Shown here piece after piece: positions 1 to 9,306 of a DNA stretch of 64,000 nt. The notes beneath the pieces were generated by a model, which did not search any database, was not told the DNA's origin, and worked only from the letters and a program-made list of their open reading frames with translations. The stretch comes from Rhizomicrobium sp. (GTDB lineage Bacteria > Pseudomonadota > Alphaproteobacteria > Micropepsales > Micropepsaceae). Positions within the stretch are counted from its first letter, which is position 1. Each line of letters begins with the position of its first letter. Both the position numbers and the translations under genes were made by a program. The DNA lies in assembly GCA_037200385.1 (NCBI GenBank), contig JBBCGL010000001.1, positions 558,001 to 622,000 of the forward strand, written 5' to 3'.

Positions 1-35
1 CCGTCTCGAATTCCAACAGGCGGCGGAATGAATGT

Positions 36-94
36 CCTCTCCTGCGAAGCGGGGGAGGTGTCGCGCAAGCGAAGCGCGCGTGACGGAGGGGGAA
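36..94. repeat. Palindromic intergenic repeat at left edge
   Basis: Two adjacent imperfect inverted repeats, one around a GCGAAGC centre and one CGCGC-AAGCGAA-GCGCG, flanked by purine-rich GGGGGAGGTG and GGAGGGGG. This resembles the short GC-rich palindromic units common between genes in alphaproteobacteria. It lies just past the end of the leftward gene unit that stops at 121, so it may also help transcript ending. Family assignment is from memory. Confidence 0.4.
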
Positions 95-120
95 ATCCAC
101 TGCAGGAAGAGGCGTTCGCG

Positions 121-909
121 TCAATCCTGTGTCCACAGCGAAATCTGCACGCCCCGTTCCGTCAACGCATTCTGTCCCGCCGGCGAATAAAACGTCCCGA
201 CCTGGATCGACCAGTGCCGCGACAATTTCTGGGTGACCGAGAGCTCCAGCTTGTGGCTACGGTAATAGGTGTAGGGCGCGCCCGCATCGCCGTCGCTGAC
301 GATGTTGAAGCTCTGTGCCATCAGCATCACGCTCTTCGTGATCCACAGGCCGGCAGTCAGGTCGATCGGCGTCTCGTCGGGGCGGGGCCGCTGGATCCAG
401 CGCTGCGCGACCTGGATGTCCGCGAAGCCGTCGCGGCCGAACAATCGGAAGCCGGTGCCATAGAGCAGCCGCAGCTCGGCCTGCGACCCCGAATTGCGGC
501 CGGTGGAGACCGACAAGTCGAAGGCGCCGGCCGTCTTGTAGGAGGCCTGGAGCGAGAGCTTTCCCGCGCGTCCGAGCAGCAACAGCCGCGCGCCCGCTTC
601 AAGCGACGTGTCGGTGATCTTGGCCGCGACGCCGCTGGCCGGCGTCACCCGTGCATCGACGAAGGCGGGAATCGCAAACAGCGTCACGCGATCGGTGAGG
701 CCGTACTCCAGGCAGTTCTGGATCAGCAGCTTGTTGAAACTGGTGTGCAGGTCGGCATGTCCTGCCGCGTCGAAGCTCACGCTCGCTTCGCTCTGCGTCA
801 CGGTCGAGAATACTTGCCAATGACCGCGCCGCAACGTCCACGCACCTGCCTTGGCAGCTGCGAGCGACACGGCAAAGGCGAGCAACAAAGGGACGATCCG
901 CGCGATCAT
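121..909 (-). CDS. Secreted or outer-membrane hypothetical protein
   Basis: 262 residues. The N-terminus MIARIVPLLLAFAVSLAAAKAGA is a clear Sec signal peptide. The mature part alternates short polar and hydrophobic stretches with many aromatics, ends in strand-like segments, and looks like a small outer-membrane beta-barrel or transporter-like protein, but no named family is recognised. The ATG at 909 overlaps the stop of the upstream glycosyltransferase (ATGA), so the two are translationally coupled and probably act together, perhaps in export of a surface polysaccharide. That role is inference from position only. Confidence 0.7.
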   Translation of the reverse strand: MIARIVPLLLAFAVSLAAAKAGAWTLRRGHWQVFSTVTQSEASVSFDAAGHADLHTSFNKLLIQNCLEYGLTDRVTLFAIPAFVDARVTPASGVAAKITDTSLEAGARLLLLGRAGKLSLQASYKTAGAFDLSVSTGRNSGSQAELRLLYGTGFRLFGRDGFADIQVAQRWIQRPRPDETPIDLTAGLWITKSVMLMAQSFNIVSDGDAGAPYTYYRSHKLELSVTQKLSRHWSIQVGTFYSPAGQNALTERGVQISLWTQD

Positions 910-2369
910 CGGCCAGGGCGGGCGAGGCCGTGCGCCGTCTTCTCCCAATAGAACGGATCGCGCATGAGCTGGAAAAGCCCGCGCCACGCCGCGAACGCGA
1001 TCAGGCACCAATAGACGGTCACGGTGAGGCCGTAAGGCGCGATGCCGCGCCAGCCGCGGCGGAACGGACTTGCCACGGCGAGCAGCGTGAGCAGCAGGTT
1101 GCCGCCCGCGAGGCCCGAAGCGGTCAGTGCCGCGGCGCGGCCGTCCAGAAGGAGAGAAAGCACCAGCGCGGCCCACAACAGCGGCGTCGCCAGCGACGCG
1201 GCGACCGCGCCGCCGATGAAGAGATGAAACGCGAAGAAGCCGTTCGCACCGGCGCGGCGCAGCAGCGACAGCGGCCGGCGCGTGTGCACCAGCCAGGTCT
1301 GCATGTAGCCCTTCATCCAGCGCGAGCGCTGTTTCACCCAGACGGGGAGCCGCGTCGGCGCCTCCTCGAACGTCGTCGAGTCGAGCATGGCGACGCGCTT
1401 GCCGAGCTGCGCGATGCGGATGCCCAGATCGGCGTCCTCGGTGACGTTGAACGGATCCCAGCCGCCGAGCTCGCGCAGGACGCCGGTCCGGAAATGGTTG
1501 GAGGTCCCGCCCAGCGGCATCGGTACGCCGAGCCGGTCGAGTCCGGGCAACAGCACGTCGAACCACAACGCGTAGTCGAGCGCGAACGACTTGGTAAGCC
1601 AATTGTCCGGCGCATTGTAGAAATTCAGTCGCGCCTGGAGGCAGGCGAGATCCGTATCGGCCGCGCGGAATTCGCCAACCGCCTTGTGCAGCTGGTCGCG
1701 TTCCGGCCGGTCCTCGGCGTCGTATATGACGGTGAATTCGCCGCGCGCGAAGTTGAGCGCATAATTGCAAGCCCGCGGTTTGGTCTGCGGCTTGCCGCGC
1801 GGCACGCACACCACCTCGAAGGGCCCGCGACGGCTCAACTCGGCCGCGACGACAGCCGTTTCGGCGTCGTCTTCCTCTACGATCAGTTTGATGTCGAGCT
1901 TGTCGTGCGGATAATCGAGCAGCAGCAGCGCCCGCGCCAGTCGCGGCAGCACATTGGCCTCGCGCAGCAAGGGCACCAGAATTGTGTAGACGGGCAGGGA
2001 TGCCGCGCAGCCCGGAGACGGTCTTGCGGCCTTCGGCAATCCTCCGATCAAAGCCAATGTGGCGCGAAACACGGTTCCGGCCAGGAAGCTGAAGACGAGG
2101 AGGACATTCAACGCGAACCACATCGTCTGCGGCCTGGCGATCGCGAGCGCGACAGTGAAGGCCAGGAGCCCCAGCAGCGCGGCCCGTTGTGCGCGCGTGA
2201 TCACGATATGCGCAGACAATTCCGGCATGCTCCGTGCCAGGCCATGAGCTGCAATATCGGCCAGATGTGCCGCCCCTGGCGCGGCGCAGTCTTCTGCACG
2301 CATAACCTGTGCAGAGGTATCGAGACCCTGCGCAGGTTGTGATGATCGATATGCGTCTTTCTGCGCCAT
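906..2369 (-). CDS. Family 2 membrane glycosyltransferase (cellulose-synthase-like)
   Basis: 487 residues from ATG at 2369, which has AAGGA six bases upstream; a GTG at 2459 would add 30 poorly convincing residues. The GT2 (GT-A fold) signatures appear in order: YTILVPLLREANVL at the start of the catalytic domain, the DxD-like YDAEDRPE, TEDADLGIRIAQ as the acceptor-site acid, and QRSRWMKGYMQT, the Q-x-x-R-W motif of processive enzymes. Hydrophobic segments lie before the domain (LLGLLAFTVALAIA, FALNVLLVFSFLAG) and several follow it, so it is an inner-membrane enzyme. It probably transfers a nucleotide sugar to a surface polysaccharide or lipid; the product is unknown. It is coupled to the secreted protein downstream. 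Confidence 0.88.
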   Translation of the reverse strand: MAQKDAYRSSQPAQGLDTSAQVMRAEDCAAPGAAHLADIAAHGLARSMPELSAHIVITRAQRAALLGLLAFTVALAIARPQTMWFALNVLLVFSFLAGTVFRATLALIGGLPKAARPSPGCAASLPVYTILVPLLREANVLPRLARALLLLDYPHDKLDIKLIVEEDDAETAVVAAELSRRGPFEVVCVPRGKPQTKPRACNYALNFARGEFTVIYDAEDRPERDQLHKAVGEFRAADTDLACLQARLNFYNAPDNWLTKSFALDYALWFDVLLPGLDRLGVPMPLGGTSNHFRTGVLRELGGWDPFNVTEDADLGIRIAQLGKRVAMLDSTTFEEAPTRLPVWVKQRSRWMKGYMQTWLVHTRRPLSLLRRAGANGFFAFHLFIGGAVAASLATPLLWAALVLSLLLDGRAAALTASGLAGGNLLLTLLAVASPFRRGWRGIAPYGLTVTVYWCLIAFAAWRGLFQLMRDPFYWEKTAHGLARPGR

Positions 2370-2602
2370 GGAAGTCCTTGAGATCCAAGAACGGAACGGA
2401 CGCCGCGAGCGGTGAAATGCCGCTGCGAAAACACGGAGAGGGGACGGGCGCAGGAACACGCGCGAATCGATTTTTCGATTTAAGTTGTTGGTTGAGCAAC
2501 GAAATTTTATGCAACCATAAGTAGTTACGAGCCGCGGCGTTGCATCGCTTGTACTTGCGACTGAGTTGCGATTACGGTGGATAGTCTTTGGTTGGATTGC
2601 CC

Positions 2603-2926
2603 ATGTATCGATCGACGATCATTGCTGCCGGATTGTTGTTGCTTGCCGTGCCCGCATTCGCCGGCACGCCGATTTCCGTGGTGCTGAAAAACCATCGCTT
2701 CACGCCTTCGACAATCCACGTCAAAGCCGGCGAGCCGAACGTGCTCGTGCTGAGCAACAATGACGACACGGCGGACGAGTTCGACTCGACCGCGCTCAAG
2801 GTCGAAAAGGTGGTGGCCGGTCACGGCACGGGCAATATCCGGCTGCGGCCGCTCGCGCCGGGCAAATACCCCTTCATGGGCGAATACCATTCCGACACGG
2901 CGCAGGGCGTCGTGATCGCGGAGTAG
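2603..2926 (+). CDS. Periplasmic cupredoxin-domain protein (EfeO-cupredoxin type)
   Basis: 107 residues from ATG at 2603. A signal peptide (MYRSTIIAAGLLLLAVPAFA) is followed by one cupredoxin_1 domain resembling the N-terminal domain of EfeO: KNHRFTPSTIHVKAGEPNVL near the start and a GKYPFMGEYHSDTAQG end. The EfeO M75 peptidase-like domain is absent. It lies 3 bases before an FTR1 permease gene, so it most likely hands Fe(II)/Fe(III) (or copper needed for ferroxidation) to the permease in the periplasm. Two-gene cupredoxin-FTR1 systems are known variants of EfeUOB. Confidence 0.85.
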   Translation: MYRSTIIAAGLLLLAVPAFAGTPISVVLKNHRFTPSTIHVKAGEPNVLVLSNNDDTADEFDSTALKVEKVVAGHGTGNIRLRPLAPGKYPFMGEYHSDTAQGVVIAE

Positions 2927-2929
2927 GCC

Positions 2930-3784
2930 ATGCTCCAGAGCCTGATCATCGTCTTTCGCGAAGCCATCGAAGCCGGTCTGATCGTGGGCATCGTCCTCGC
3001 CGCGACCAAGGGTGTGATCGGACGCGGAACGTGGGTCGCGCTGGGCGTTGCCGCGGGCGTCGCCGGCGCTTGCTTGGTCGCCGCCTTCGCAGGCCAGCTC
3101 GGGGCGCTGTTCGAAGGCTCGGGGCAGGAATTGTTCAACGCCACCGTTCTCATTCTCGCCGTCGCGATGCTCACTTGGCATAATGTCTGGATGGCGAGCC
3201 ATGGCCGCGAGATCGCGCGCGAGATGCGGGCAGTGGGCGCCGCCGTGACCGCCGGCCAGCGCACGATGACCGCGTTGGCGGTGGTCGTCGGCGTCGCCGT
3301 GCTGCGCGAAGGCTCCGAGGTCGTGTTGTTTCTGTATGGCATCGTGGCCCAGGGCGGCACCACGACCGCCTCGCTTTTGTTGGGCGGCGCGCTGGGTTTG
3401 GCTGCCGGCGCGGTGGTGTCCGGCTTGATGTATTTCGGCCTGCTTTCGATCCCGGCGCACCGGCTGTTCGCGGTGACCGGCTGGATGATCACCCTGCTTG
3501 CCGCCGGCATGGCATCGCAAGCGGTGCTGTTCATCCAGAATGCGGGATATCTGCAAGTGCTGATGATGCCCCTATGGGACACGTCGTGGCTATTGCCCGA
3601 AGGCGGCGAGGGTGCCCTGGGCATCATTGGCCGCATGCTGCACACGCTGGTCGGCTACAGCGATCAACCGAATGGCGCGCAGCTCGTCGCCTATGTCGGG
3701 ACGATCGCCGGCATCAATGTTCTGATGCGCTTGGTCAACCGGCCAAAGCCGTTACCGATCGCTGTGCCGACGGCAGCCGAATAG
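2930..3784 (+). CDS. FTR1-family iron permease
   Basis: 284 residues, about seven membrane helices. It carries two REXXE-type iron-binding motifs: REAIEAG in the first helix and REGSE in the fourth (VLREGSEVVLFLYG). The family (EfeU/Ftr1p, OFeT) imports ferric iron after oxidation of ferrous iron. Its length is normal. It is transcribed with the cupredoxin gene 3 bases upstream. No EfeB peroxidase or EfeO M75 gene follows, so the system is minimal here. Confidence 0.9.
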   Translation: MLQSLIIVFREAIEAGLIVGIVLAATKGVIGRGTWVALGVAAGVAGACLVAAFAGQLGALFEGSGQELFNATVLILAVAMLTWHNVWMASHGREIAREMRAVGAAVTAGQRTMTALAVVVGVAVLREGSEVVLFLYGIVAQGGTTTASLLLGGALGLAAGAVVSGLMYFGLLSIPAHRLFAVTGWMITLLAAGMASQAVLFIQNAGYLQVLMMPLWDTSWLLPEGGEGALGIIGRMLHTLVGYSDQPNGAQLVAYVGTIAGINVLMRLVNRPKPLPIAVPTAAE

Positions 3785-3938
3785 CACGGCGACCTTCGCT
3801 TCTGTGCCAGATCGCGACAACCCTTATCGCGCAGTTCCGCAAGTTCCACACGAATATGGCCGATAACTAGAAAACGAAGTAACGGCTTGCACTTTTGGTA
3901 AGGCGCTCCTGCCACTCTCGACGCAGAGGTAGGGTCCA

Positions 3939-5636
3939 GTGCAAATCAGCCAGACCAGCGAAGACCGCTCCGGGGCTTCCGCCCTGCGATCCAGGCTTGT
4001 CGAAGCCGCGCGGGCGATTGCCGGTCGTGACGGCGTGGACGGCGTGACCCTGAGCAAGGCTGCGGCCGAGGCCGGTCTGGGTCGTGCCCAGGCATACGGC
4101 CTCTTTGCGCGCCGAGAGGACCTGCTGATGTCGGTTGTGTCCGAGGATTTGGCTGCATTGGCGCACCAGATGCGCGGCATCGACTGGCAATCGGCACGCG
4201 AGACCGACAGAAGCGAAAATGCTGTCGTCGTTTCACTACCGCTGGGGCGACCCGACGATGCGGCGATGGTTGATGCTGAAGAACCGGCCCTTGCCGCACC
4301 TGTCCGCCAGCGCCTGGCGCGCCGTGGCGAGCTGGCGCAGCTCCTCGACGCCAGAACAGACGAAGCCGACGCGAAGGACATCCCGCGTGCGCCCGATGCC
4401 TGGCTCGAGCGCCGCCTGCGCGTGTTCGAGCGCGGCATGGGGGCGATCGAGGCCCGCCAGGAGCAGGTGGAGAAGAACGCGCGGGCCGCTGCGGCGGCGG
4501 CCGAGGACGCCGTGAAGTCGATGCAGGCGACCGTCGCGGCGCTGCAGGCGCGCGCCGACGCGGCCGAGGCGAAAGCCAAGGCGACGGCGAATGAATTGCG
4601 CGCTGCCCTCAATGAAGCGGCGCTGCGCATTCAGACCGTCGAAAGCGTGGCACATGCGGCGTTGGCCGAGAACCATGTGCCCGAGATAGCCGGGCCCGAT
4701 GACCCGACCGCCGCCGATCCGATGATCGAACGGGCGGACATGATGGCGCCGCAGCCTGCCGAGACGCCAGAAGCTCCCATGACCGAGGCGCCGAGATCTT
4801 ACCTCTCCGAAGTGCGCAAGTCGGTGGCGGCGGCAAACGCTGCCGCCGAAGCCGTGGCCGACGCGAAGCCAACTGCGACCCGCGCCAGCACGACCCGCTA
4901 TTTGCTCGGCGCCATCGTGGTAATCGCCATCTTCGCCGCCGCCGCCGGCATGGCCTTCAGTCAAGGTGTCAGCGACGGTCGCCGCGAGGCTCTCAGCCAT
5001 ATCGTACGAGTTCCACGCCGGGACGCCGTCACGGCGGATCTGGCACATACACCGCTCGATCGTTTGACGGTCCGCGCTCAGGCGGGCGATGGGGCTGCGG
5101 AATTCCAGATCGGTTTGCGTTATCTGAGCGTCGCGCCCAGAGACCCGGTGGCGGCCTTCCACTGGATCACGTTGGCGGCGATCCAGGGCAAACCCGTTGC
5201 GCAATATCGCCTTGCCACCCTCTATGCACTTGGCACCGGCACGGCCGCCGATCCCACAAAAGCGCTGCAATGGTACGAAGCTGCGGCGCTGCAGGGCAAT
5301 CGAAAGGCGATGCACGATCTCGCCGTCGCCTATGCGCAGGGGGCGGGGACGGCGAAGAATCCATCGGAAGCGGTGCGCTGGTTCTCGCGGGCCGCGGCTC
5401 TCGGTTATGTGGATTCCGAATTCAATCTTGCCGTGTTGTACGAGCGGGGCGATGGCGTGCCGCAAAGCTTGCTGGATGCCTATAAATGGTATTCCGTCGC
5501 GGGCCGGCAGGGCGACGCGGAATCCAAGCAACGTGTCGAAGCGCTTCACAGCCAACTAGGAGCGGACGATTTGACCGCGGCCCAGCGCGCAGCCGATGCT
5601 TTCAAGCCCGCGCCCTACGATATGGCCGCCAATTAG
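3939..5636 (+). CDS. Membrane protein: TetR-like HTH, coiled coil, TM helix, Sel1 repeats
   Basis: 565 residues from GTG at 3939. Residues about 16-65 read as a TetR N-terminal helix-turn-helix (RSRLVEAARAIAGRDGVDG, then the recognition part AEAGLGRAQAYGLFARREDL). Residues about 157-240 form an Ala/Glu-rich coiled coil, followed by a Pro-rich linker. One membrane helix lies at 321-341 (YLLGAIVVIAIFAAAAGMAF). Four Sel1-like repeats fill about 377-540 (AEFQIGLRYL, AQYRLATLYALGTG, AMHDLAVAYAQGAG, SEFNLAVLYERGDG). The HTH would face the cytoplasm and the Sel1 part the periplasm, like one-component membrane regulators, though with unusual domains. A PodJ-like scaffold is an alternative, given the similar coil-TM-Sel1 tail. 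It stands alone in its transcription unit. Confidence 0.8.
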   Translation: MQISQTSEDRSGASALRSRLVEAARAIAGRDGVDGVTLSKAAAEAGLGRAQAYGLFARREDLLMSVVSEDLAALAHQMRGIDWQSARETDRSENAVVVSLPLGRPDDAAMVDAEEPALAAPVRQRLARRGELAQLLDARTDEADAKDIPRAPDAWLERRLRVFERGMGAIEARQEQVEKNARAAAAAAEDAVKSMQATVAALQARADAAEAKAKATANELRAALNEAALRIQTVESVAHAALAENHVPEIAGPDDPTAADPMIERADMMAPQPAETPEAPMTEAPRSYLSEVRKSVAAANAAAEAVADAKPTATRASTTRYLLGAIVVIAIFAAAAGMAFSQGVSDGRREALSHIVRVPRRDAVTADLAHTPLDRLTVRAQAGDGAAEFQIGLRYLSVAPRDPVAAFHWITLAAIQGKPVAQYRLATLYALGTGTAADPTKALQWYEAAALQGNRKAMHDLAVAYAQGAGTAKNPSEAVRWFSRAAALGYVDSEFNLAVLYERGDGVPQSLLDAYKWYSVAGRQGDAESKQRVEALHSQLGADDLTAAQRAADAFKPAPYDMAAN

Positions 5637-5637
5637 T

Positions 5638-6543
5638 TCAAGTCCCCGGCAATGCGAATTCCGGTGCAGGCTCCGGCGTTCGACATGCGGCAGTCTGATG
5701 GCTGCCGAAATGGCAGGCGTAGACCTTCGTAAACTCGGCTCCCAACAGGAAAACCTGCGCCAGATAATAAACCCAAAGAAGGAGGATGATGAGTCCGCCT
5801 GCGGCGCCATAAGGCGCTGCGACCGACGTGGATCCGAAATACCAGCCCAGCAGGAGCTGACCGACCTGGACCAGAACGGTGGTGCCGAATGCACCGGGAA
5901 GTACATCGCGCCATTCCAGATCGAGATTGGGCAGAACTTTGTAGATCGCCGCAAAGAGCAACGTCATCAACACGACGCCGATCGCAACGTTGGTCGCCAT
6001 AAGCGCGAACTGACTATAAGGCGTATGGACATCGATGTAGTGCGAGAGGGCAGCAAGCAGGGCCGTGAGCGTCATCGAAACGAGCAGCAGGAATCCAAGT
6101 CCGATCACGAGAGCCAGGCTGACCGCACGACCGCGCAGCAATCGCCGCAGCACGGAACCCTTACGCGGAGCGCGCCAGATGATGTTCAGCGCATCCTCCA
6201 TCTCGCCGAACACTCCAGACGTCGTAAGAATAAGAGTTGCGACGCCGACGATGCTGCCGATCACGCCGTTGGAGGTGCTGTTCACATTGCGCACCGCCAG
6301 CTGCAGAAGATCGGCGCTTTCGCGGCTCATCATATGGTGAAACTGAGAAAAGATCGCGTGGCGGGCCGCGTCCTGCCCGAAGCCGATGCTGGCGATGGTG
6401 ACCGCAACGAACAACAGGGGTGCGATGGACGTTACTGCATAGAATGCGATCGCCGCGCCGCGCGTCAGCGCCTCGTCCTCGATGAAGGCATCAATGCCTT
6501 CGCCGACCATCTGCCGAAGCGATTTCGCGCCTAATCCCCGCAT
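5638..6543 (-). CDS. YihY/virulence factor BrkB family membrane protein
   Basis: 301 residues with about six membrane helices. It shows the family pattern: LTRGAAIAFYAVTSIAPLLF near the N-terminus, GVIGSIVGVATLILTTSGVF with MEDALNIIWRAP, and GGLIILLLWVYYLAQVFLLGAEFTKVY at the C-terminus. The family (formerly thought to be RNase BN) is of uncertain function and sits in the inner membrane. It converges on the Sel1 protein with only one base between stops and starts 91 bases from the divergent AsmA-like gene. Confidence 0.88.
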   Translation of the reverse strand: MRGLGAKSLRQMVGEGIDAFIEDEALTRGAAIAFYAVTSIAPLLFVAVTIASIGFGQDAARHAIFSQFHHMMSRESADLLQLAVRNVNSTSNGVIGSIVGVATLILTTSGVFGEMEDALNIIWRAPRKGSVLRRLLRGRAVSLALVIGLGFLLLVSMTLTALLAALSHYIDVHTPYSQFALMATNVAIGVVLMTLLFAAIYKVLPNLDLEWRDVLPGAFGTTVLVQVGQLLLGWYFGSTSVAAPYGAAGGLIILLLWVYYLAQVFLLGAEFTKVYACHFGSHQTAACRTPEPAPEFALPGT

Positions 6544-6634
6544 GGAGCGACAACGCGCTTATCGCGGTGGTTGTTGCAAACTTTCTCGGACCTTCAGGGC
6601 GGCCGAGGCGTTGTACCATTGGAGGATTCTGCCG

Positions 6635-8653
6635 ATGAGCCTGGTGCCGCCGCACCCGACGCCCGAATCGCGTGCGCAACGCGCGCTCTTCCACGCGCGC
6701 GATGGGGTGAAGGCCGCCGGTCGATGGATCCAAGCCAGCGTATTTGCCGGCGCATGGACATGGATGCGCATCCTGAAATGGGTGGCCGGTGTCATTCTCG
6801 CGCTGCTCGCGGCAGCCTTGCTTTGGCTCTATTTTCTGGACTGGAATACGATGCGCGGGCCGTTGGCCCGTTATGCTTCAAGTCGCCTTGGCCGGCCGGT
6901 GTCCATCGCGGGCGATCTGCGTGTCGATCTCTTCCGCCTCGAACCGCATGTGTCGGTTTCGGGCGTGAAGGTTGCCAATCCGGCCTGGGCACAGGGTGCC
7001 CAAGCTGCGGAAATCCCGCATCTCGCATTCAGCTTTCGCCTGTTTCCGCTGCTGTTCGGCGATGCGATCCTGCCCTTGGTGCGCTTCGACCGGCCGAACA
7101 TCGTCGTTTTGCGGCGCGCCGACGGGACGACGAACTGGGACTTCGGCGGCGGAAACACGGGCTGGAATCTCCCGCCGATCCAACGCTTTCTGGTCCGCGA
7201 TGGGCGCATCCGCGTCGAAGACCGCGTTCGCAACCTGATCTTCACGGGTACCGTATCCTCCGAGGAGGATGCGGGGGCCGGCGGCAGTGCGTTTCAACTG
7301 ACCGGTGACGGAACGCTGAACGCGAACACCTTCACCGCCGCGCTTCGCGGCGGCCCTCTGATCCACGTCGACGAAAGCAAGCCTTACGCGTTTACGGCCG
7401 AAATCGGCTTCGGCACGACCCATGTCACGGTTGACGGAGCGATCGACCATCCCTTCCATCTCGGTCAATTTCACGCCGCAACGATACTCTCCGGTGCAAA
7501 TCTGTCGGATCTCTACTATCTGACGGGCTTGGCGATGCCGCACACGGCCCCCTATCGAATCCGCGGGACCTTGACGCGTGACGGCACGCTGTATCGCTAT
7601 GAAAATTTCTCAGGCCGGGTCGGCACGTCGGATTTGGCCGGAAACCTGTCTGTCGAGACGGCGGGCGCCAAACCCCTCATCACGGGAGCATTGTCGTCGA
7701 AGGTTCTGGATTTCAAGGATCTCGGCGAGCTTTTTGGCGGCAAGTCGCAGGCGGCGGCGGCGAGTGGCCGCCTTCTGCCGGACATCCCGCTTCACGTCGA
7801 GCGCCTGCGGCAGATGGATGCCGATGTCGACTACAGTGCTGCGGCCATCCATAGCCGGGATTTCCCACTGCGTGGCGTTCGCACGCACATCGCGCTGAAG
7901 AATGCGGTGCTGCTGCTGAAACCGCTGGCCTTCCAATTCGCCTATGGCCGCCTGTCGGGCCAGTTGAAGATAGACGCGAGCCGTGCCGTCGCTGCGACCG
8001 ACGTCGATGCCCGCATCTCGGATCTGCGCGCGGAGGAATTCGTCGCCGGGCGGCCTCCGCCGATCGAAGGCCTGTTCGAAGCCCGAGCCGTGTTGCACGG
8101 AAGCGGCAGCAGCGTCCGCAACGTGGCGGCGACGGCCACGGGCCGTGCCGTCTTCGTCGTGCCTCACGGAAAATTCCGCGAGGCGTTTGCCGAGCTGACC
8201 GGCATCGATCTCATCAACGGTCTCGGTCTGTTGCTGTCCAATGACAAGAGCGATGTCGGCCTGCGTTGCGCGGTCGCCGACTTCGACGCCTCCAATGGCG
8301 TTCTTCACGCCCGCAGGCTGGTGTTCGATACCGACCCGGTACGGGTCGAAGGCAAGGGCGCCATCGACCTGAACACGGAGACGCTCAGATTGGAGATCGT
8401 CGGCAAGCCGAAGGAATTCCGTATCGGCCGGTTGCACGCGCCGATTCTGGTCAGCGGCAATCTTGCTCATCCTGCGATCGGCGTGAAAGCGCAAAACGCG
8501 ATCCTGCAGGGCAGCCTTGCCGCAGCGCTCGGTTTTGTCTTCCCGCCGGCGGCGATTCTGCCGTTCATCGATCTCGGTCTCGAGAAAGACGCCAATTGCG
8601 CTGGCCTTCTGACGCAGGCACGCCGACAGGGCGCGCCGGTAAAAAAGAAATAA
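6635..8653 (+). CDS. AsmA-family envelope protein
   Basis: 672 residues from ATG at 6635, chosen because GGAGGATT lies ten bases upstream. One N-terminal membrane helix (about residues 48-68, VAGVILALLAAALLWLYFLD) is followed by a long periplasmic part typical of AsmA/TamB-like bridge proteins: YASSRLGRPVSIAGDLRVDL and the C-terminal AsmA_2-like half ending in TLRLEIVGKPKEFRIGRL and HPAIGVKAQNAIL. Family members are thought to move or organise phospholipids between the membranes. It ends in a basic VKKK tail. A ferritin-like gene follows after about 90 bases. Confidence 0.87.
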   Translation: MSLVPPHPTPESRAQRALFHARDGVKAAGRWIQASVFAGAWTWMRILKWVAGVILALLAAALLWLYFLDWNTMRGPLARYASSRLGRPVSIAGDLRVDLFRLEPHVSVSGVKVANPAWAQGAQAAEIPHLAFSFRLFPLLFGDAILPLVRFDRPNIVVLRRADGTTNWDFGGGNTGWNLPPIQRFLVRDGRIRVEDRVRNLIFTGTVSSEEDAGAGGSAFQLTGDGTLNANTFTAALRGGPLIHVDESKPYAFTAEIGFGTTHVTVDGAIDHPFHLGQFHAATILSGANLSDLYYLTGLAMPHTAPYRIRGTLTRDGTLYRYENFSGRVGTSDLAGNLSVETAGAKPLITGALSSKVLDFKDLGELFGGKSQAAAASGRLLPDIPLHVERLRQMDADVDYSAAAIHSRDFPLRGVRTHIALKNAVLLLKPLAFQFAYGRLSGQLKIDASRAVAATDVDARISDLRAEEFVAGRPPPIEGLFEARAVLHGSGSSVRNVAATATGRAVFVVPHGKFREAFAELTGIDLINGLGLLLSNDKSDVGLRCAVADFDASNGVLHARRLVFDTDPVRVEGKGAIDLNTETLRLEIVGKPKEFRIGRLHAPILVSGNLAHPAIGVKAQNAILQGSLAAALGFVFPPAAILPFIDLGLEKDANCAGLLTQARRQGAPVKKK

Positions 8654-8742
8654 TAGGCGGCGAGCGGGAACTTTGGGCACGGTTCGGGGTTTGCTTCGCG
8701 AGTAGCCGAAGCATTTCCAGTTCGATCCCTTTTCCGGAGCCC

Positions 8743-9306
8743 ATGATGGCCGATGCCAAGCCCTTTTTGACCGATGTGAAGACCCTGCGCGAACGGGCGC
8801 GTGCCCATATCGAGGACGGCGCGCTCGGCTCCAACTACATCGGCGACGTGAACAAGACGATTGAAATCCTCCAAGCGGTCCTCGCGACGGAGATTGTCTG
8901 CGTCCTCCGCTATACGTTCCACGCCATCACGGCGTCGGGGATATCCAGCGAGGCGGTGAAGGCGGAATTCGCCGAGCACGCCAAAGAAGAGCAGGAGCAT
9001 ATGACGGCCGTGGCGGAGCGCATCAATCAGCTCGGCGGAAAGCCCAACTTCAATCCCGAAGGCCTGCTCTCCCGTTCGGCCTCGCAATATGTCGAAGGCG
9101 CGAATCTCATCGAGATGATCAAAGAGAACCTGGTCGCCGAGCGGATCGCCGTCGATCACTACCGAGAGCTGATCCGCTATTTTGGAGACGACGATCCGGG
9201 CACCAAGACCATGCTCCAACATATACTGCGGGTGGAAGAAGAGCACGCGGACGACATGCACGATCTGCTGATCGCGCATCAGGGAAAGCCCATGCTCGAC
9301 AAGTGA
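8743..9306 (+). CDS. Ferritin-like/bacterioferritin-family protein
   Basis: 187 residues, all helical. Di-iron ligands are visible: the E in LQAVLATEIVCVLRY, the E-x-x-H pair in AKEEQEHM, the E in ENLVAERIAVDHY and the E-x-x-H pair in RVEEEHADDM. The spacing matches the ferritin-like four-helix bundle (bacterioferritin or Dps-like groups). An obvious haem-ligating Met of classical bacterioferritin is not identified, so a ferritin-like ferroxidase/iron store is the safer call. Start at ATG 8743, with ATG 8746 as the alternative; CGGAG precedes both. Confidence 0.85.
   Translation: MMADAKPFLTDVKTLRERARAHIEDGALGSNYIGDVNKTIEILQAVLATEIVCVLRYTFHAITASGISSEAVKAEFAEHAKEEQEHMTAVAERINQLGGKPNFNPEGLLSRSASQYVEGANLIEMIKENLVAERIAVDHYRELIRYFGDDDPGTKTMLQHILRVEEEHADDMHDLLIAHQGKPMLDK

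Noticed and set aside
28-2342. Long open frames on the plus strand opposite the glycosyltransferase
   Set aside because: High-GC shadow frames: Arg/Gln/Ala-rich, no SD, no domain, while the minus strand carries a full GT2 enzyme.
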